A DNA stretch of 39,643 nucleotides, from contig NZ_JAJSBI010000029.1 of assembly GCF_021261325.1 (NCBI RefSeq), positions 83,102 through 122,744 on the forward strand, in the 5' to 3' direction. Under the pieces are notes generated by a model that was not told the origin of the DNA, ran no database searches, and saw nothing but the letters and a program-made list of their open reading frames with translations. Positions 1 through 7,850 of the stretch are shown one piece after another. The DNA comes from Streptomyces guryensis. GTDB lineage: Bacteria; Actinomycetota; Actinomycetes; Streptomycetales; Streptomycetaceae. Numbering within the stretch: the stretch's first letter is position 1; every line of letters starts with the position of its first letter. Position numbers and translations under genes: made by a program.

Positions 1-510
1 CAGGCCTGACAGGCTGAGCCGGATACCCAGGCTTCACCGGGTGCTGAGGATAAGCGGGCTTCACCGGATACGCGGGCCTGACAGGCTGAGCCGGGTAAGC
101 AGGCTTCACCGGCTGGGCCGGATACGCGGGCTTCATGGGCTGAGCCGGATACCCAGGCTTCACCGGATACCCAGGCCTGACAGGCTGAGCCGGATACCCA
201 GGCTTCACCGGGTGCTGAGGATAAGCGGGCTTCACCGGATACGCGGGCCTGACAGGCTGAGCCGGGTAAGCAGGCTTCACCGGCTGGGCCGGATGCGCAG
301 GCTTCACCGGATACCCAGGCTTCACCGGGTGCTGAGGGTACGCAGGCTTAACCGGCTTGGACGGATACGCAGGCTTCCCCGGGTGAGCCGGATACGCAGG
401 CTTCACCGGGTGAGCCGGATACCCAGGCTTCACCGGGTGAGCCGGATACCCAGGCTTCACCGGGTGAGCCGGATACGCAGACTTGGCCGGATGTTCCGGA
501 TAAGCGGGCG
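1..510 (-). repeat. Tandem coding repeats, 9- and 27-nt units
   Basis: Units of the type GGCTTCACCGGATACCCA and CAGGCTGAGCCGG recur in direct orientation and keep the minus-strand reading frame. Larger blocks are themselves repeated: the stretch near 31-110 reappears almost unchanged near 201-290, which suggests recent segmental duplication within the repeat. They encode the K-P-x-Y-P repeats of the secreted protein. Confidence 0.85.
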
Positions 511-646
511 GCGCCGGGGACGGTGGGCTCGGGGTGGTGACGTCCTGGGCGTTGGCGGTTCCCGCGCTCGACAGCGCGGCAGCGCCAAGCGCGGCTGCCA
601 TGACAGCCGGCGCCAGAACGGATCGCCATCGCGGCAATTTCGTCAT
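1..646 (-). CDS. Secreted proline-rich repeat protein (3' end outside window)
   Basis: The frame is open from ATG at 646 to the left edge, so the C-terminus is missing. A GAGGAGAG ribosome binding site lies about 9 nt upstream. The N-terminus is a Sec signal peptide: MTKLPRWR, a hydrophobic Ala/Leu/Val core, then a probable cleavage after AGTANA. A short Thr/Ser/Pro linker follows. The rest, to the edge, is tandem short units such as KPAYPAQPV, KPGYPAHPV and KPAYPQHPV, in which a Lys or Arg, prolines, a Tyr and a His or Gln recur. Such Lys/Tyr/Pro repeats suggest an extended surface or wall-associated polypeptide (inference). No catalytic domain is visible in the part present. The repeats keep frame throughout, which supports coding on this strand; the long opposite-strand frame is their antisense. 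The family is not one I can name. Confidence 0.75.
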   Translation of the reverse strand, partial: MTKLPRWRSVLAPAVMAAALGAAALSSAGTANAQDVTTPSPPSPAPPAYPEHPAKSAYPAHPVKPGYPAHPVKPGYPAHPVKPAYPAHPGKPAYPSKPVKPAYPQHPVKPGYPVKPAHPAQPVKPAYPAQPVRPAYPVKPAYPQHPVKPGYPAQPVRPGYPVKPGYPAQPMKPAYPAQPVKPAYPAQPVRPAYPVKPAYPQHPVKPGYPAQPVRP

Positions 647-1061
647 CTTCTGCACTCTCCTCGACTCGGTTCGGGGCTTCGTGACGGCCGGTCAGTACCA
701 AGAGCCGGATAGTGGAATGATCAGAAAATCGGAGACATGAATAACGCTCTGACGCCCATAAGCCACCGGATGGTGTAGCGCGGGAGGCCAGTTGGCCCGG
801 TGGCGGCGATGATTCGAGCCGGGACGAGCTCATGAGCCGGCCGGCTTCAGCAGCCTGGCGGCCGCCGCTCCGCCGGGCACGCAGTTTGGGCCGTACACCG
901 CCCTCCCAATCAGCCCGGGACCGAAGGAACAATGACCGAAAAACACCACTTTGGTGCGTATAGTTCCTCGGAGGTGCGGGCTGTGACCGCTACCTGATCC
1001 GCGGTCATCACATCCCTCTGCTGGGCCGACCCCGGCCGCCTACCGCAAGGAGCACCGAAGA
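647..1061. other. Divergent intergenic region
   Basis: This separates the minus-strand Pro-rich gene from plus-strand pstS. It has a visibly AT-richer patch near 690-760, probably promoter DNA. One clear feature is an inverted repeat, TGACCGC at 984-990 and GCGGTCA at 1001-1007 with a 10-nt spacer, 54 nt before the pstS start. I looked for PHO-box direct repeats of the GTTCA type used by PhoP in Streptomyces and saw no convincing set. No gene is supported here. Confidence 0.5.
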
Positions 1062-2207
1062 GTGAAGCTTCAGCAGAAGAGCAGGCTGCGCACCCTCGCG
1101 GCCGGCTCGGCGGTTGCCTCCGGCGCCTTGCTCCTGACGGCCTGCGGTTCGAGCGGCAGTTCCGGGCCGTCCGACACGACGTCCACGGCTGCCGCGCCGA
1201 CCACCACGGCCGCCAGCGGCGTCAAGTGCGGCACGGCGGCCCATGTGCCGGCATCCGGATCGACTGCACAGGAGTTCGCGATGCAGTTCTGGATCAAGAA
1301 CTACACACGAGCCTGCCCCGGCACCCAGATCAGCTACGACGGCAACGGCTCCGGTGCCGGCCAGACCGATTTCCTCAAGGGGAAAACCGCCTTCGCGGGC
1401 TCCGACTCCGCCCTGAGCGCTGCCCAGATCAGCCAGTCCAAAGGCGTCTGCTCGAACGGCGGTCAGGCCGTCCACCTGCCGACGGTCGGCGGCCCGATCG
1501 CCATCGGCTACAACCTGCCAGGGGTCAAGAAACTGATCCTGGACGCCCCCACGCTCGCCAAGGTCTTCGACTCCCGGATCACGAAGTGGAACGATCCGGC
1601 GATCGCGAAACTCAACCCCGGCACCAAGCTGCCGTCGACGTCGATCCAGGCGTCCCACCGCTCCGATTCGTCCGGCACGACGGACAACTTCACCTCCTAC
1701 CTCAGCGCCGCCGCACCGAGTGTCTGGCCGCACGGGCACAGCAAGGAGTGGATGGCCAAGGGCGGCCAGTCGGCCAAGGGTTCCTCCGGCCTCGCCGATC
1801 AGATGAAGAAGAATGCGGGTGCGATCGGCTACGTCGAGCTATCGTACGCGATCGCCCGCGGCATTCCCACGGTCTCCGTCGACACCGGCGCCCCCGCTCC
1901 GGTCGACGCCAGTGTCTTCACGGCTTCCAAGGCGATCTCCACCGCCAAAATCGCCGGCACCGGTGGCGACCTCGTACTCAGGCTCGACTACGCGACCAAG
2001 ACCCCGGGCGCCTATCCGATCGACATGGTCACGTACGAGATCGTCTGCGACAAGGGCAACAAGCCGGCCACGTGGCCCGCCACCAAGGCGTTCCTGACGT
2101 ACATCGCCGGCGTGCAGGGCCAGCAGGACCTGAGCTTCCAGGGCTACGCGACGCTCCCCGCCACCATCGTGAACCAGGTCCGCAGCAAGATCGACAGTCT
2201 GACCTGA
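1062..2207 (+). CDS. PstS-like phosphate-binding lipoprotein
   Basis: 381 aa from GTG, with AAGGAG 8 nt upstream. A lipoprotein signal peptide ends in the lipobox LLTAC (Cys28), followed by a Ser/Thr/Ala-rich tether to about residue 53. The remainder is a PstS-type periplasmic-binding fold. It contains the Gly/Ser-rich ligand loop GNGSGAGQTDF (about 94-104), AGSDSALS, and an SHRSDSSGTT phosphate-contact motif in the second half. Length and motifs fit the high-affinity phosphate ABC binding protein. No pstC, pstA or pstB follows; the next gene is a convergent TetR regulator, so this is an orphan copy. It may serve a remote Pst transporter or act as a secreted phosphate scavenger (inference). 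Phosphate as ligand is family knowledge. Confidence 0.9.
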   Translation: MKLQQKSRLRTLAAGSAVASGALLLTACGSSGSSGPSDTTSTAAAPTTTAASGVKCGTAAHVPASGSTAQEFAMQFWIKNYTRACPGTQISYDGNGSGAGQTDFLKGKTAFAGSDSALSAAQISQSKGVCSNGGQAVHLPTVGGPIAIGYNLPGVKKLILDAPTLAKVFDSRITKWNDPAIAKLNPGTKLPSTSIQASHRSDSSGTTDNFTSYLSAAAPSVWPHGHSKEWMAKGGQSAKGSSGLADQMKKNAGAIGYVELSYAIARGIPTVSVDTGAPAPVDASVFTASKAISTAKIAGTGGDLVLRLDYATKTPGAYPIDMVTYEIVCDKGNKPATWPATKAFLTYIAGVQGQQDLSFQGYATLPATIVNQVRSKIDSLT

Positions 2208-2226
2208 CCGGACGAGCCGGCGGGAC

Positions 2227-2793
2227 TCATCCGCCTGCGGTCACGGCCTTGAGCTCGGCCAACGACTCCCGCGTCAACTGCGCCATCGTGCGTTCCTCGG
2301 CCGTCCCGACCCAGCGCTCGAAGCCGATCTTGAAGACGGCGACTCCCGCCTCGGCGGTCAGGCTCGCGGCCGGCTCCGGCACGCCGCGTCGACGCAGGGC
2401 GTCGGCGAGCGCGGCCGACAGCGAGGCGAGCTTGATCAGCTCGCGCTCCTGGAGCACCGCGTTCGCCACGACGACGGCATGTCGCTGCCGGGAGTACCCG
2501 CGGCGGCCGACGAACACGGCGGAGACCGCTTCGAGGCCCGCGGCGATCGCGTCGATCGGGGCCTTGGCCTCCGGCGCATCGGCGACCGCGTTCACAAACA
2601 GCTCCTGCAACGCACTCGCGCCGTCGAACAGCACCTCGCGCTTGTCGGCGTAGTGCCGGAAGAAGGTCCGCTCGGTGAGACCGGCCCGTTTGGCGATCTC
2701 CGCCACGGTGGTCTGCTCGTAGCCGCGCTCGCCGTAGAGCTCCAACGCCGCTTTCGCCAGGCGTTCGCGCGCGTTCGGCTCCCATCTACCCAT
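2227..2793 (-). CDS. TetR-family repressor, divergent from SDR gene
   Basis: 188 aa from ATG, with AGGA 7 nt upstream. The N-terminal TetR helix-turn-helix is clear: TTVAEIAKRAGLTERTFFRHY at about 28-48, after the leading helix ARERLAKAALELYGERGYEQ. The C-terminal half is an all-helical ligand/dimerisation domain typical in length, with no identifiable ligand signature. It is transcribed divergently from the SDR oxidoreductase at 2879. The 85-bp gap holds two near-identical operator-like sequences, each over the -35 of one promoter, so autoregulation plus repression of the SDR gene is the likely role (inference). Confidence 0.88.
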   Translation of the reverse strand: MGRWEPNARERLAKAALELYGERGYEQTTVAEIAKRAGLTERTFFRHYADKREVLFDGASALQELFVNAVADAPEAKAPIDAIAAGLEAVSAVFVGRRGYSRQRHAVVVANAVLQERELIKLASLSAALADALRRRGVPEPAASLTAEAGVAVFKIGFERWVGTAEERTMAQLTRESLAELKAVTAGG

Positions 2794-2809
2794 GAGCAGA
2801 TCCTACGTG

Positions 2810-2828
2810 ATGACAGCCCCTGACATCG
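2810..2828. promoter_or_regulatory. Operator copy 1 over the SDR-gene -35
   Basis: Sequence ATGACAG, 3 nt, CTGACATCG. It is an imperfect dyad and is repeated almost exactly at 2842-2860, 32 bp away, about three helical turns. TGACAG (2811-2816), a 17-nt spacer and TAGCGT (2834-2839) make a plausible promoter reading toward the SDR gene, so this copy covers its -35. Confidence 0.7.
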
Positions 2829-2841
2829 CATGCTAGCGTCG

Positions 2842-2860
2842 ATGACAGTCACTGACATCG
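2842..2860. promoter_or_regulatory. Operator copy 2 over the tetR -35
   Basis: Sequence ATGACAG, 3 nt, CTGACATCG; it differs from copy 1 only in the central trinucleotide. On the minus strand TGTCAG (2857-2852), a 16-nt spacer and TAGCAT (2835-2830) form a promoter for the tetR gene, so this copy covers that -35. The two face-to-face promoters overlap. Confidence 0.7.
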
Positions 2861-2878
2861 ACAGTTTGGGGCTCTCCC

Positions 2879-3802
2879 ATGCGCATCTTCGTGACCGGCG
2901 CGTCCGGTTGGATCGGCTCCGCCCTCGTTCCCGAACTCATGGACGCCGGGCACCGGGTGGTCGGGCTCGCCCGCTCCGACGCCTCTGCCGCTGCCCTCAC
3001 CACCGCCGGGGCGGACGTGGTCCGCGGCACGGTCGACGACCTCGACGTCCTGGCCGGTGCCGCCGCAGCGTCGGACGGAGTGGTCCACCTCGCCTTCAAG
3101 CACGACCTCGCCTTCGGCGGCGATTTCCAGGGCGCCGCCGAGGCCGACCGCCGCGCCGTCGACACCCTCGGCGAGGCGCTGGCCGGCACCGGTCGTCCTT
3201 TCGTCCTCGCCTCCGGGCTGGTCGGCCTCAAGCCGGGGCAGCTGGCGACCGAGCGGGACATGCCCACAGTCGACGGCTCGCCGGTCGCCGTCCGCTCGGC
3301 CACCGCCACGGCGGTGCTCGCACTCGCCTCGCGCGGAGTGCGCTCATCCGTGCTGCGGCTGTCTCCGACCTGCCACGGCGAAGGGGATCACGGGTTCATG
3401 GCGGCCCTGGTCGCCATCGCCCGGGACAAGGGTGTCTCCGGCTACATCGGCGACGGCGCCAACCGCTGGCCGGCCGTCCACCGCCTCGACGCCGCACGGC
3501 TGTTCCGCCTGGCCGTCGAGAAGGCCCCCGCCGGCGCGGTGCTGCACGGCGTGGCGGAGGAAGGCGTCCCGATCCGCGACATCGCCGAGGTGATCGGACG
3601 TCACCTCGACGTACCGGTGACGTCCGTGTCCCCCGAGGCCGCGGCGGAGCACTTCGCCTGGCTGGGCCACTTCCTCGGCCTCGACGCCCCGGCGTGCAAC
3701 ACCGCGACCCGGGAACTGCTGAACTGGCAGCCGACCGGCCCCGGCCTCCTCGACGACCTCGACAAGGGCCACTATTTCCACGCCCCTGCCACCACCTCCT
3801 GA
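2879..3802 (+). CDS. SDR-type NAD(P)-dependent epimerase/oxidoreductase
   Basis: 307 aa from ATG. The N-terminus is a Rossmann strand with the glycine motif TGASGWIG (residues 6-13), followed by beta2 ending in ARSDAS, as in extended/atypical SDRs that bind NADP(H). A Ser-Gly pair (VLASGLVGLK) sits where the catalytic Ser usually falls. The classical YxxxK is not obvious, so this is an atypical SDR of the epimerase/dehydratase class; the substrate cannot be read from sequence. The C-terminal region resembles the NAD-dependent epimerase C-terminal half. It is divergent from a TetR repressor with which it shares twin operators, which suggests induction by a small-molecule ligand, perhaps its substrate (inference). 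A hairpin terminator follows the stop. Confidence 0.85.
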   Translation: MRIFVTGASGWIGSALVPELMDAGHRVVGLARSDASAAALTTAGADVVRGTVDDLDVLAGAAAASDGVVHLAFKHDLAFGGDFQGAAEADRRAVDTLGEALAGTGRPFVLASGLVGLKPGQLATERDMPTVDGSPVAVRSATATAVLALASRGVRSSVLRLSPTCHGEGDHGFMAALVAIARDKGVSGYIGDGANRWPAVHRLDAARLFRLAVEKAPAGAVLHGVAEEGVPIRDIAEVIGRHLDVPVTSVSPEAAAEHFAWLGHFLGLDAPACNTATRELLNWQPTGPGLLDDLDKGHYFHAPATTS

Positions 3803-3816
3803 CGGGGCAGCCGTGA

Positions 3817-3836
3817 TTGCCGCCGAACGGCGGCAA
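3817..3836 (+). terminator. Hairpin terminator after the SDR gene
   Basis: Perfect 8-bp stem TTGCCGCC / GGCGGCAA with a GAAC loop, 15 nt after the SDR stop. No T-run follows, as is usual in Streptomyces. Confidence 0.65.
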
Positions 3837-4183
3837 CGTTGGGACGGGTCCGGGCACGTCCTCGTCAGGCCGAGCCAAGCCGGTGGAACCGCCGCCAGGC
3901 CTAGCCACGCCGGCGGAACCGCGTCACACCGGTGGAACTGCTCGACCCCTCGTAGGGCAGACGCTCGTGGTGATCGTTGCCGACGACGAACGCGCCGCTA
4001 CGGCAGACCAGTTGGCCACGGCGCTGCCGCAAGGTACCCGCGATGGTGCCGGTGGATCACGGAACGGCGGCCGGTACGCCGGAACTCATCGCGGCGATCC
4101 TGGATTTCCCTTCCGCCCGCTGAGCTGTGGCGCGTCGGAGCGCTGGGGCGGCTTACGGGAACGAGCCAGGACACCAAGGGCGT
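3837..4183. other. Convergent intergenic region with short repeats
   Basis: Three imperfect copies of CCGGTGGAACCGC-like sequence lie at about 3880, 3910 and 3929. Downstream, short open frames read like degraded coding sequence (for example LVVIVADDERAATADQLATA) but I cannot assign them to a family. No gene with a ribosome binding site is supported. Confidence 0.35.
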
Positions 4184-5173
4184 TCAGGGGTGGACCAGTT
4201 GCAGCGCCTGCTTCAGGTTGTGTTCGGCGATGTGTGCCATGAACGACCGGTCGGGGAAGTCCCCGTCGAGCAGTCGCAGCGGGCCCGCTGTCAGCGAGAG
4301 CCGCTGGGCCAGCATGTAGAGCGCGAGCCGGTCCTCGTCCAGTGCGTCCTCCGCCGGCGGCCGATAGGCGTCGTGCAGACGGATCCGCAGAAAGACGTGC
4401 TCCCACTCGACGTCGAAGTACATCGTGCCCTCGATGTCGATCACCGCGGGGTGCCCGTCCGGGTCCACCAGCACATGGTCGGGGCCGAGTTCGCCGTGTA
4501 CGACCGCGTATTCGGAGCGCGGCCGTACCGCCGCCGCCAGGCCCAGCAGTCGCTCCTCCAGCCGGTCGCGGGCGGTCGCGATCCGCGGATCACGCGACGC
4601 CGCCTCGGCGAGGTCCCGCAGCGCCCGCTCCAGTACGACGCCCTCGCACGACGTCCCGCGGGACGTTCCGCCCGCGTCGACCACTGCCACCTTGCCGTAC
4701 CCGGGTGCCCGATGTCGCCGCATCGCCTCCAGTGCCTCCCCCAGCCGGTCCATGACCGGGGCGGCGGCGCGGGGATCGCGGGCGAGCAGTTCCTCCAGGT
4801 TCTCGCCCGGCAGGTCCTCGACGATCGCCAGGTCGGCCGGGCAGTGGGCACCGTCGCGGTCGACCAGCCGGATGGCCGGGACGCGCACGCCGAGCGCGTT
4901 CAGCCGCGCGTGCGCGGCCTCGAACAGGTCGAGTCCGAGACCGGGTGAGAACGGGTCGGTGAGGTCGTCGTCGCCCTCGGCCGTCGGCCAGTAGTTCTCG
5001 GCGTCGTCCCACAGGTAGGCGATCGCCGTCGTCGCATCGTCCATCACCAGGCGGTACACGCCCTTCTTGCTGCCGCCCGCGATCCGCTGGACCCTCTCCA
5101 ACCATCGCCCGGCGCCCAGCGCTTCCCGCGCCGCACCCGCCAACTGCTCCCGAGTCGCTGCCCCGAGCTCCAC
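4184..5173 (-). CDS. Aminoglycoside-phosphotransferase-like kinase
   Basis: 329 aa from ATG. The fold is the APH/choline-kinase type. It has an N-lobe with a glycine-rich stretch (GGSKKGVYRL, about 33-42), then a catalytic loop VVHGELGPDHVLVD and a metal-binding segment VIDIEGTMYFDVEWE. In canonical APH enzymes the catalytic loop is HGDxxxxN. Here the Asp is Glu and the Asn position is His, so catalysis may be altered, although the downstream D-x-E metal region is kept. Genes of this type are common in Streptomyces and mostly lack known substrates; antibiotic phosphorylation cannot be claimed from this sequence. It stands alone, convergent with the SDR gene and divergent from the lipase. Confidence 0.8.
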   Translation of the reverse strand: MELGAATREQLAGAAREALGAGRWLERVQRIAGGSKKGVYRLVMDDATTAIAYLWDDAENYWPTAEGDDDLTDPFSPGLGLDLFEAAHARLNALGVRVPAIRLVDRDGAHCPADLAIVEDLPGENLEELLARDPRAAAPVMDRLGEALEAMRRHRAPGYGKVAVVDAGGTSRGTSCEGVVLERALRDLAEAASRDPRIATARDRLEERLLGLAAAVRPRSEYAVVHGELGPDHVLVDPDGHPAVIDIEGTMYFDVEWEHVFLRIRLHDAYRPPAEDALDEDRLALYMLAQRLSLTAGPLRLLDGDFPDRSFMAHIAEHNLKQALQLVHP

Positions 5174-5542
5174 GTTCCGACCGCCCCTTCGTCACGACAA
5201 CCCGCGCACCTTATGGGAGCAGCGATGGGCGGGCGATTGGTTTGTTCCGTCGACGGCGGCGACGGACCTTCGCTGTCCTCGGCCGACCGGACCGGCGAGC
5301 ACTCAACGGCTGTGTCCCGGACCCCTGTTCGGTGGGTTCGGCCGGTCCTGCGCCTTTCTTCGTCCGTCAACGGAAGCGCCGTCAGGACAGCCCTCTCAGA
5401 GAGGCAACCGCCCGCCCGGCTGACCGCACGTACCCCGTACGGGTGCACTTGGCGCGCCCTGCGTGAGGGCGACGCGGTGGCTGTCGAAGCTGGGGCCACT
5501 TCCACCCAGCTGATGACCCGTCACCAGGAGGTGCGCACCACG
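5174..5542. other. Divergent intergenic region, no gene seen
   Basis: This lies between the phosphotransferase start and the lipase start. The frame upstream of the lipase is open, but its translation shows no domain and the signal peptide begins only at 5543, so I read it as promoter/leader DNA. No palindrome of note was seen. Confidence 0.4.
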
Positions 5543-6538
5543 ATGCGCCGAGTTCTCAAGGCCGCAGGCGTTGCCCTGGCTGCGGCGGCCTGCCTGACCG
5601 CCGCCGTCCCCGCCGCTTCCGCCGCAACTCCCGTGCCACGGCTTGCCGCCGCCGGGGCCCCGCCTGCGCCGCTCGCCAACACATTCGGCGGGCTGGGGGT
5701 GGTCAGCTTCAGCGCGGCCCTGCTCGCCTCGGTGCCCGACCCCGACCGCTCTCCCGCCGGGGCCAACGACTTCTCGTGCAAGCCCTCGGCCGCGCACCCC
5801 TATCCGGTGGTTCTGGTCCACGGCACCTTCGAGAACGCCTTCGACAACTGGAGCGCGCTCGCCCCGCTGTTGAAGAACCGCGGCTACTGCGTCTTCGCCC
5901 TCAACTACGGCGAGGTCAAACCCCATGCCCTGTTGAAGGCGACCGGCCCGGTCCCCGCCTCGGCCGCGCAACTGGCCGCCTACGTCGACAAGGTACGGGC
6001 CGCCACGGGCGCGAAGAAGGTCGATCTGGTGGGCCACTCCCAAGGCGGCGGTTTGATGCCCCAGTGGTATCTGCGCTTCGACGGCGGCGCCGCGAAGGTG
6101 CACCAACTCGTGGGCATCAACCCCAGCAGCCACGGCACCACCGCAATCGGCACGATCCACCTCCTCGACGCGGTACTGGACGTGGCGGGGCATGCCGGCA
6201 AGCCGTTCGGCCTCGACAGCCCGGCGGCGAAGGACCAGACGATCGGCTCCCCGGTGCTGCAGCAGCTGTACGCCAAGGGCGACACGGAGCGTGGTGTCAC
6301 CTACACCAACATCGTCACCAGGACCGACATCGTCGTCACCCCGTACACCAACCAGTTCCTCACCGCCGGGCCCGGCGCGAGCGTGCACAACATCCTGCTG
6401 CAGAACGTCTGCCCGCTGGACCTCTCCGGCCACCTGGGCAACCCGTACGACCCGAACGTGTACCAGCTGGTGCTCAACGCCCTCGACCCGGCGCACTCCA
6501 AGCCGGTGCGCTGCGCCCTCATGCCGATTCCGGTGTGA
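5543..6538 (+). CDS. Secreted lipase/esterase, alpha/beta hydrolase
   Basis: 331 aa from ATG at 5543, chosen because AGGAGGT lies 11 nt upstream and a signal peptide follows at once: MRRVLKAAGVALAAAACLTAA ending near ASAA. The mature enzyme has the oxyanion segment PVVLVHGTFENAFDNWSAL, the nucleophile elbow GHSQGG (Ser in VDLVGHSQGG), an Asp in the TRTDIVVTPY stretch and a late His in LSGHLGNPYDPNVYQLV. This is the layout of the extracellular class 2-like lipases of Streptomyces. Two or more Cys (FSCKP, NRGYCVF, QNVCPLD, VRCAL) could form disulfides outside the cell. It would hydrolyse short- or medium-chain esters in the medium; substrate range is not deducible. A strong hairpin follows the stop. 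Confidence 0.9.
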   Translation: MRRVLKAAGVALAAAACLTAAVPAASAATPVPRLAAAGAPPAPLANTFGGLGVVSFSAALLASVPDPDRSPAGANDFSCKPSAAHPYPVVLVHGTFENAFDNWSALAPLLKNRGYCVFALNYGEVKPHALLKATGPVPASAAQLAAYVDKVRAATGAKKVDLVGHSQGGGLMPQWYLRFDGGAAKVHQLVGINPSSHGTTAIGTIHLLDAVLDVAGHAGKPFGLDSPAAKDQTIGSPVLQQLYAKGDTERGVTYTNIVTRTDIVVTPYTNQFLTAGPGASVHNILLQNVCPLDLSGHLGNPYDPNVYQLVLNALDPAHSKPVRCALMPIPV

Positions 6539-6560
6539 CCCCGACCGAACCAGGAAGGCC

Positions 6561-6603
6561 CCGGGCGGCTGCCGCGAGGAAGTACCTCGCGGCAGCCGCC
6601 CGG
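6561..6603. terminator. Strong bidirectional terminator hairpin
   Basis: A perfect 19-bp stem (left arm 6561-6579, right arm 6585-6603) with a 5-nt AAGTA loop. It lies between the convergent lipase and ICMT-like genes and can stop both. Confidence 0.9.
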
Positions 6604-6610
6604 TTCGCGG

Positions 6611-7243
6611 TCAGCGCCCGGCATGACGAGGCGCCGGGGGAGCGGTGCGCGGCCAAGGGATCAGCGCCGGGACTCGGGCGCGGTAGGCCTCGTAGGAGGT
6701 GCCGAACCGGCGGGCCATGAGGCCGTCCTCGATCCGGACCCGGCGCAGCAGCCACGGTATGGCGACCACCGTCAGGGCGATCCAGACGCCGAAGCCGCAC
6801 GCGAGCATGGAGCCGATGACCAGGCCGAGCAGGCCGGTGTAGATGGGGTGGCGGACCAGCCGGTAGGGACCGTCGGTGCGCAGTTCGTGGTGCTCCCGAA
6901 CCATGGGGACGCTGGCCCACATCGTGCCCAGCACCCAGCGGGCCCACAGCAGCAACCCGGTGGAGGCGACGGCGAGCAGGCCGCCCAGGAGGGCGAGTTC
7001 GGGCTGCCAGTACTGCAGATGGCGCCAGAAGTCCCGCGAGTGGCTGACCAGCGTGGACAAGGCGAAGGCGCCCGCTGTCAGCAGAAGCCGACGGGGCAAC
7101 GTGCGTCGAAGGCCGTGCGCCCAGCCGTGCAGGCCGGCCTGGGTCTTCACGCCGAAGTAGACGGCGCCGACGATCCAGGCCGCGACGAAGACCAGAACGC
7201 AGACGCCGGTGAGAGCGACGAGTGCAGAGTGGAGAGAGCCCAT
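6611..7243 (-). CDS. Isoprenylcysteine methyltransferase-like membrane protein
   Basis: 210 aa from ATG. Five hydrophobic segments are visible (about 8-30, 52-65, 80-100, and two closely spaced ones at about 135-165). The C-terminal half has the ICMT/PEMT-type motif DGPYRLVRHPIYTGLLGL followed by a hydrophobic hairpin and RIEDGLMARRFGTSYEAYRARV, which is the conserved SAM-binding and catalytic region of this integral-membrane methyltransferase family. In bacteria such proteins methylate unknown lipid or small hydrophobic targets. No operon partner is seen; the 3' end shares the 6561-6603 terminator with the lipase gene. Confidence 0.85.
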   Translation of the reverse strand: MGSLHSALVALTGVCVLVFVAAWIVGAVYFGVKTQAGLHGWAHGLRRTLPRRLLLTAGAFALSTLVSHSRDFWRHLQYWQPELALLGGLLAVASTGLLLWARWVLGTMWASVPMVREHHELRTDGPYRLVRHPIYTGLLGLVIGSMLACGFGVWIALTVVAIPWLLRRVRIEDGLMARRFGTSYEAYRARVPALIPWPRTAPPAPRHAGR

Positions 7244-7442
7244 GCCTCAAGCCTGCTCCGCGCACCCGGTGGATCACCACCACCCACGGGTCGATGGAGA
7301 GGCCTCCACCCACGGCCCGCGGCGGCGCAGCCCCTGCGTCAGCCCAGGGGGCTGGCCCTGTCACGCAGGGCGGCGAGCGCGGGTGCGTAACATACGCGTC
7401 CTGATCGTGGCGAAGCGTCGTGGCCGCCGTAGTGTCCTGGTC

Positions 7443-7637
7443 AAGCTAGGCGTGATGAACGTGGCGGCGATGGCCGGGCCGGCCGTGGTGATCTTCGTCG
7501 CGAAGCTGTGGTCCCGAGGCCCGCTGCTCGCGCGGGCCGTGGGGGTCGCCTTCCTCGCGCCGGCCGTGCTCGCGCCGTTCCAGGACCGGCTGCTGCCGGG
7601 GCTGCAGGGCTCGATGCCGTCGATGGGCGGCATGTGA
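7443..7637 (+). pseudogene. C-terminal remnant of a DUF2182 membrane protein
   Basis: The reading KLGVMNVAAMAGPAVVIF (first 18 residues), then KLWSRGPLLARAVGVAFLAPAVLAP and a tail ending SMPSMGGM, matches the last two transmembrane segments of DUF2182 (predicted metal-binding integral membrane) proteins as I know them. There the GVMN motif precedes the penultimate helix. The full family is about 250 aa; only 64 codons remain. Upstream in frame is unrelated sequence without transmembrane segments, so this is a 5'-truncated relic. It lies 213 bp before the permease gene. Confidence 0.6.
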
Positions 7638-7850
7638 CTCGACTGCCCTCGAAGACCGTACGGTCCGCCGGGCGGCCCTCCGGCTGAACAAGCCCGCGCT
7701 GAAGGGTGCCCACGAGCAGGGCGATCGGCACACACCTCGACAGCGAGGCCGCCGTAGGGCAACGGGCCACATAGGTGCCCGATATCGTCCATGACAGGAA
7801 TGCTCCCCAATGAATCGATCCGGACCCTCTGAAGCAGAGGTAGGTGCCCT

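Noticed and set aside
1..510. CRISPR-like array
   Set aside because: Repeat units are contiguous with no unique spacers and keep a reading frame.
41..712. Long plus-strand open frame with Arg/Leu/His repeats
   Set aside because: It is the antisense of the Pro-rich repeat gene; the minus strand has a signal peptide, Shine-Dalgarno and sensible repeats.
647..1061. PHO boxes for pstS
   Set aside because: No pair of well-matching 11-nt direct repeats was found; only an unrelated inverted repeat is clear.
3880..3942. Three GCCGGTGGAACCGC-like copies as an operator array
   Set aside because: Spacing is irregular, copies diverge, and they lie between convergent genes where no promoter is expected.
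5213..5542. N-terminal extension of the lipase
   Set aside because: No domain in it, and the signal peptide and AGGAGGT site fix the start at 5543.
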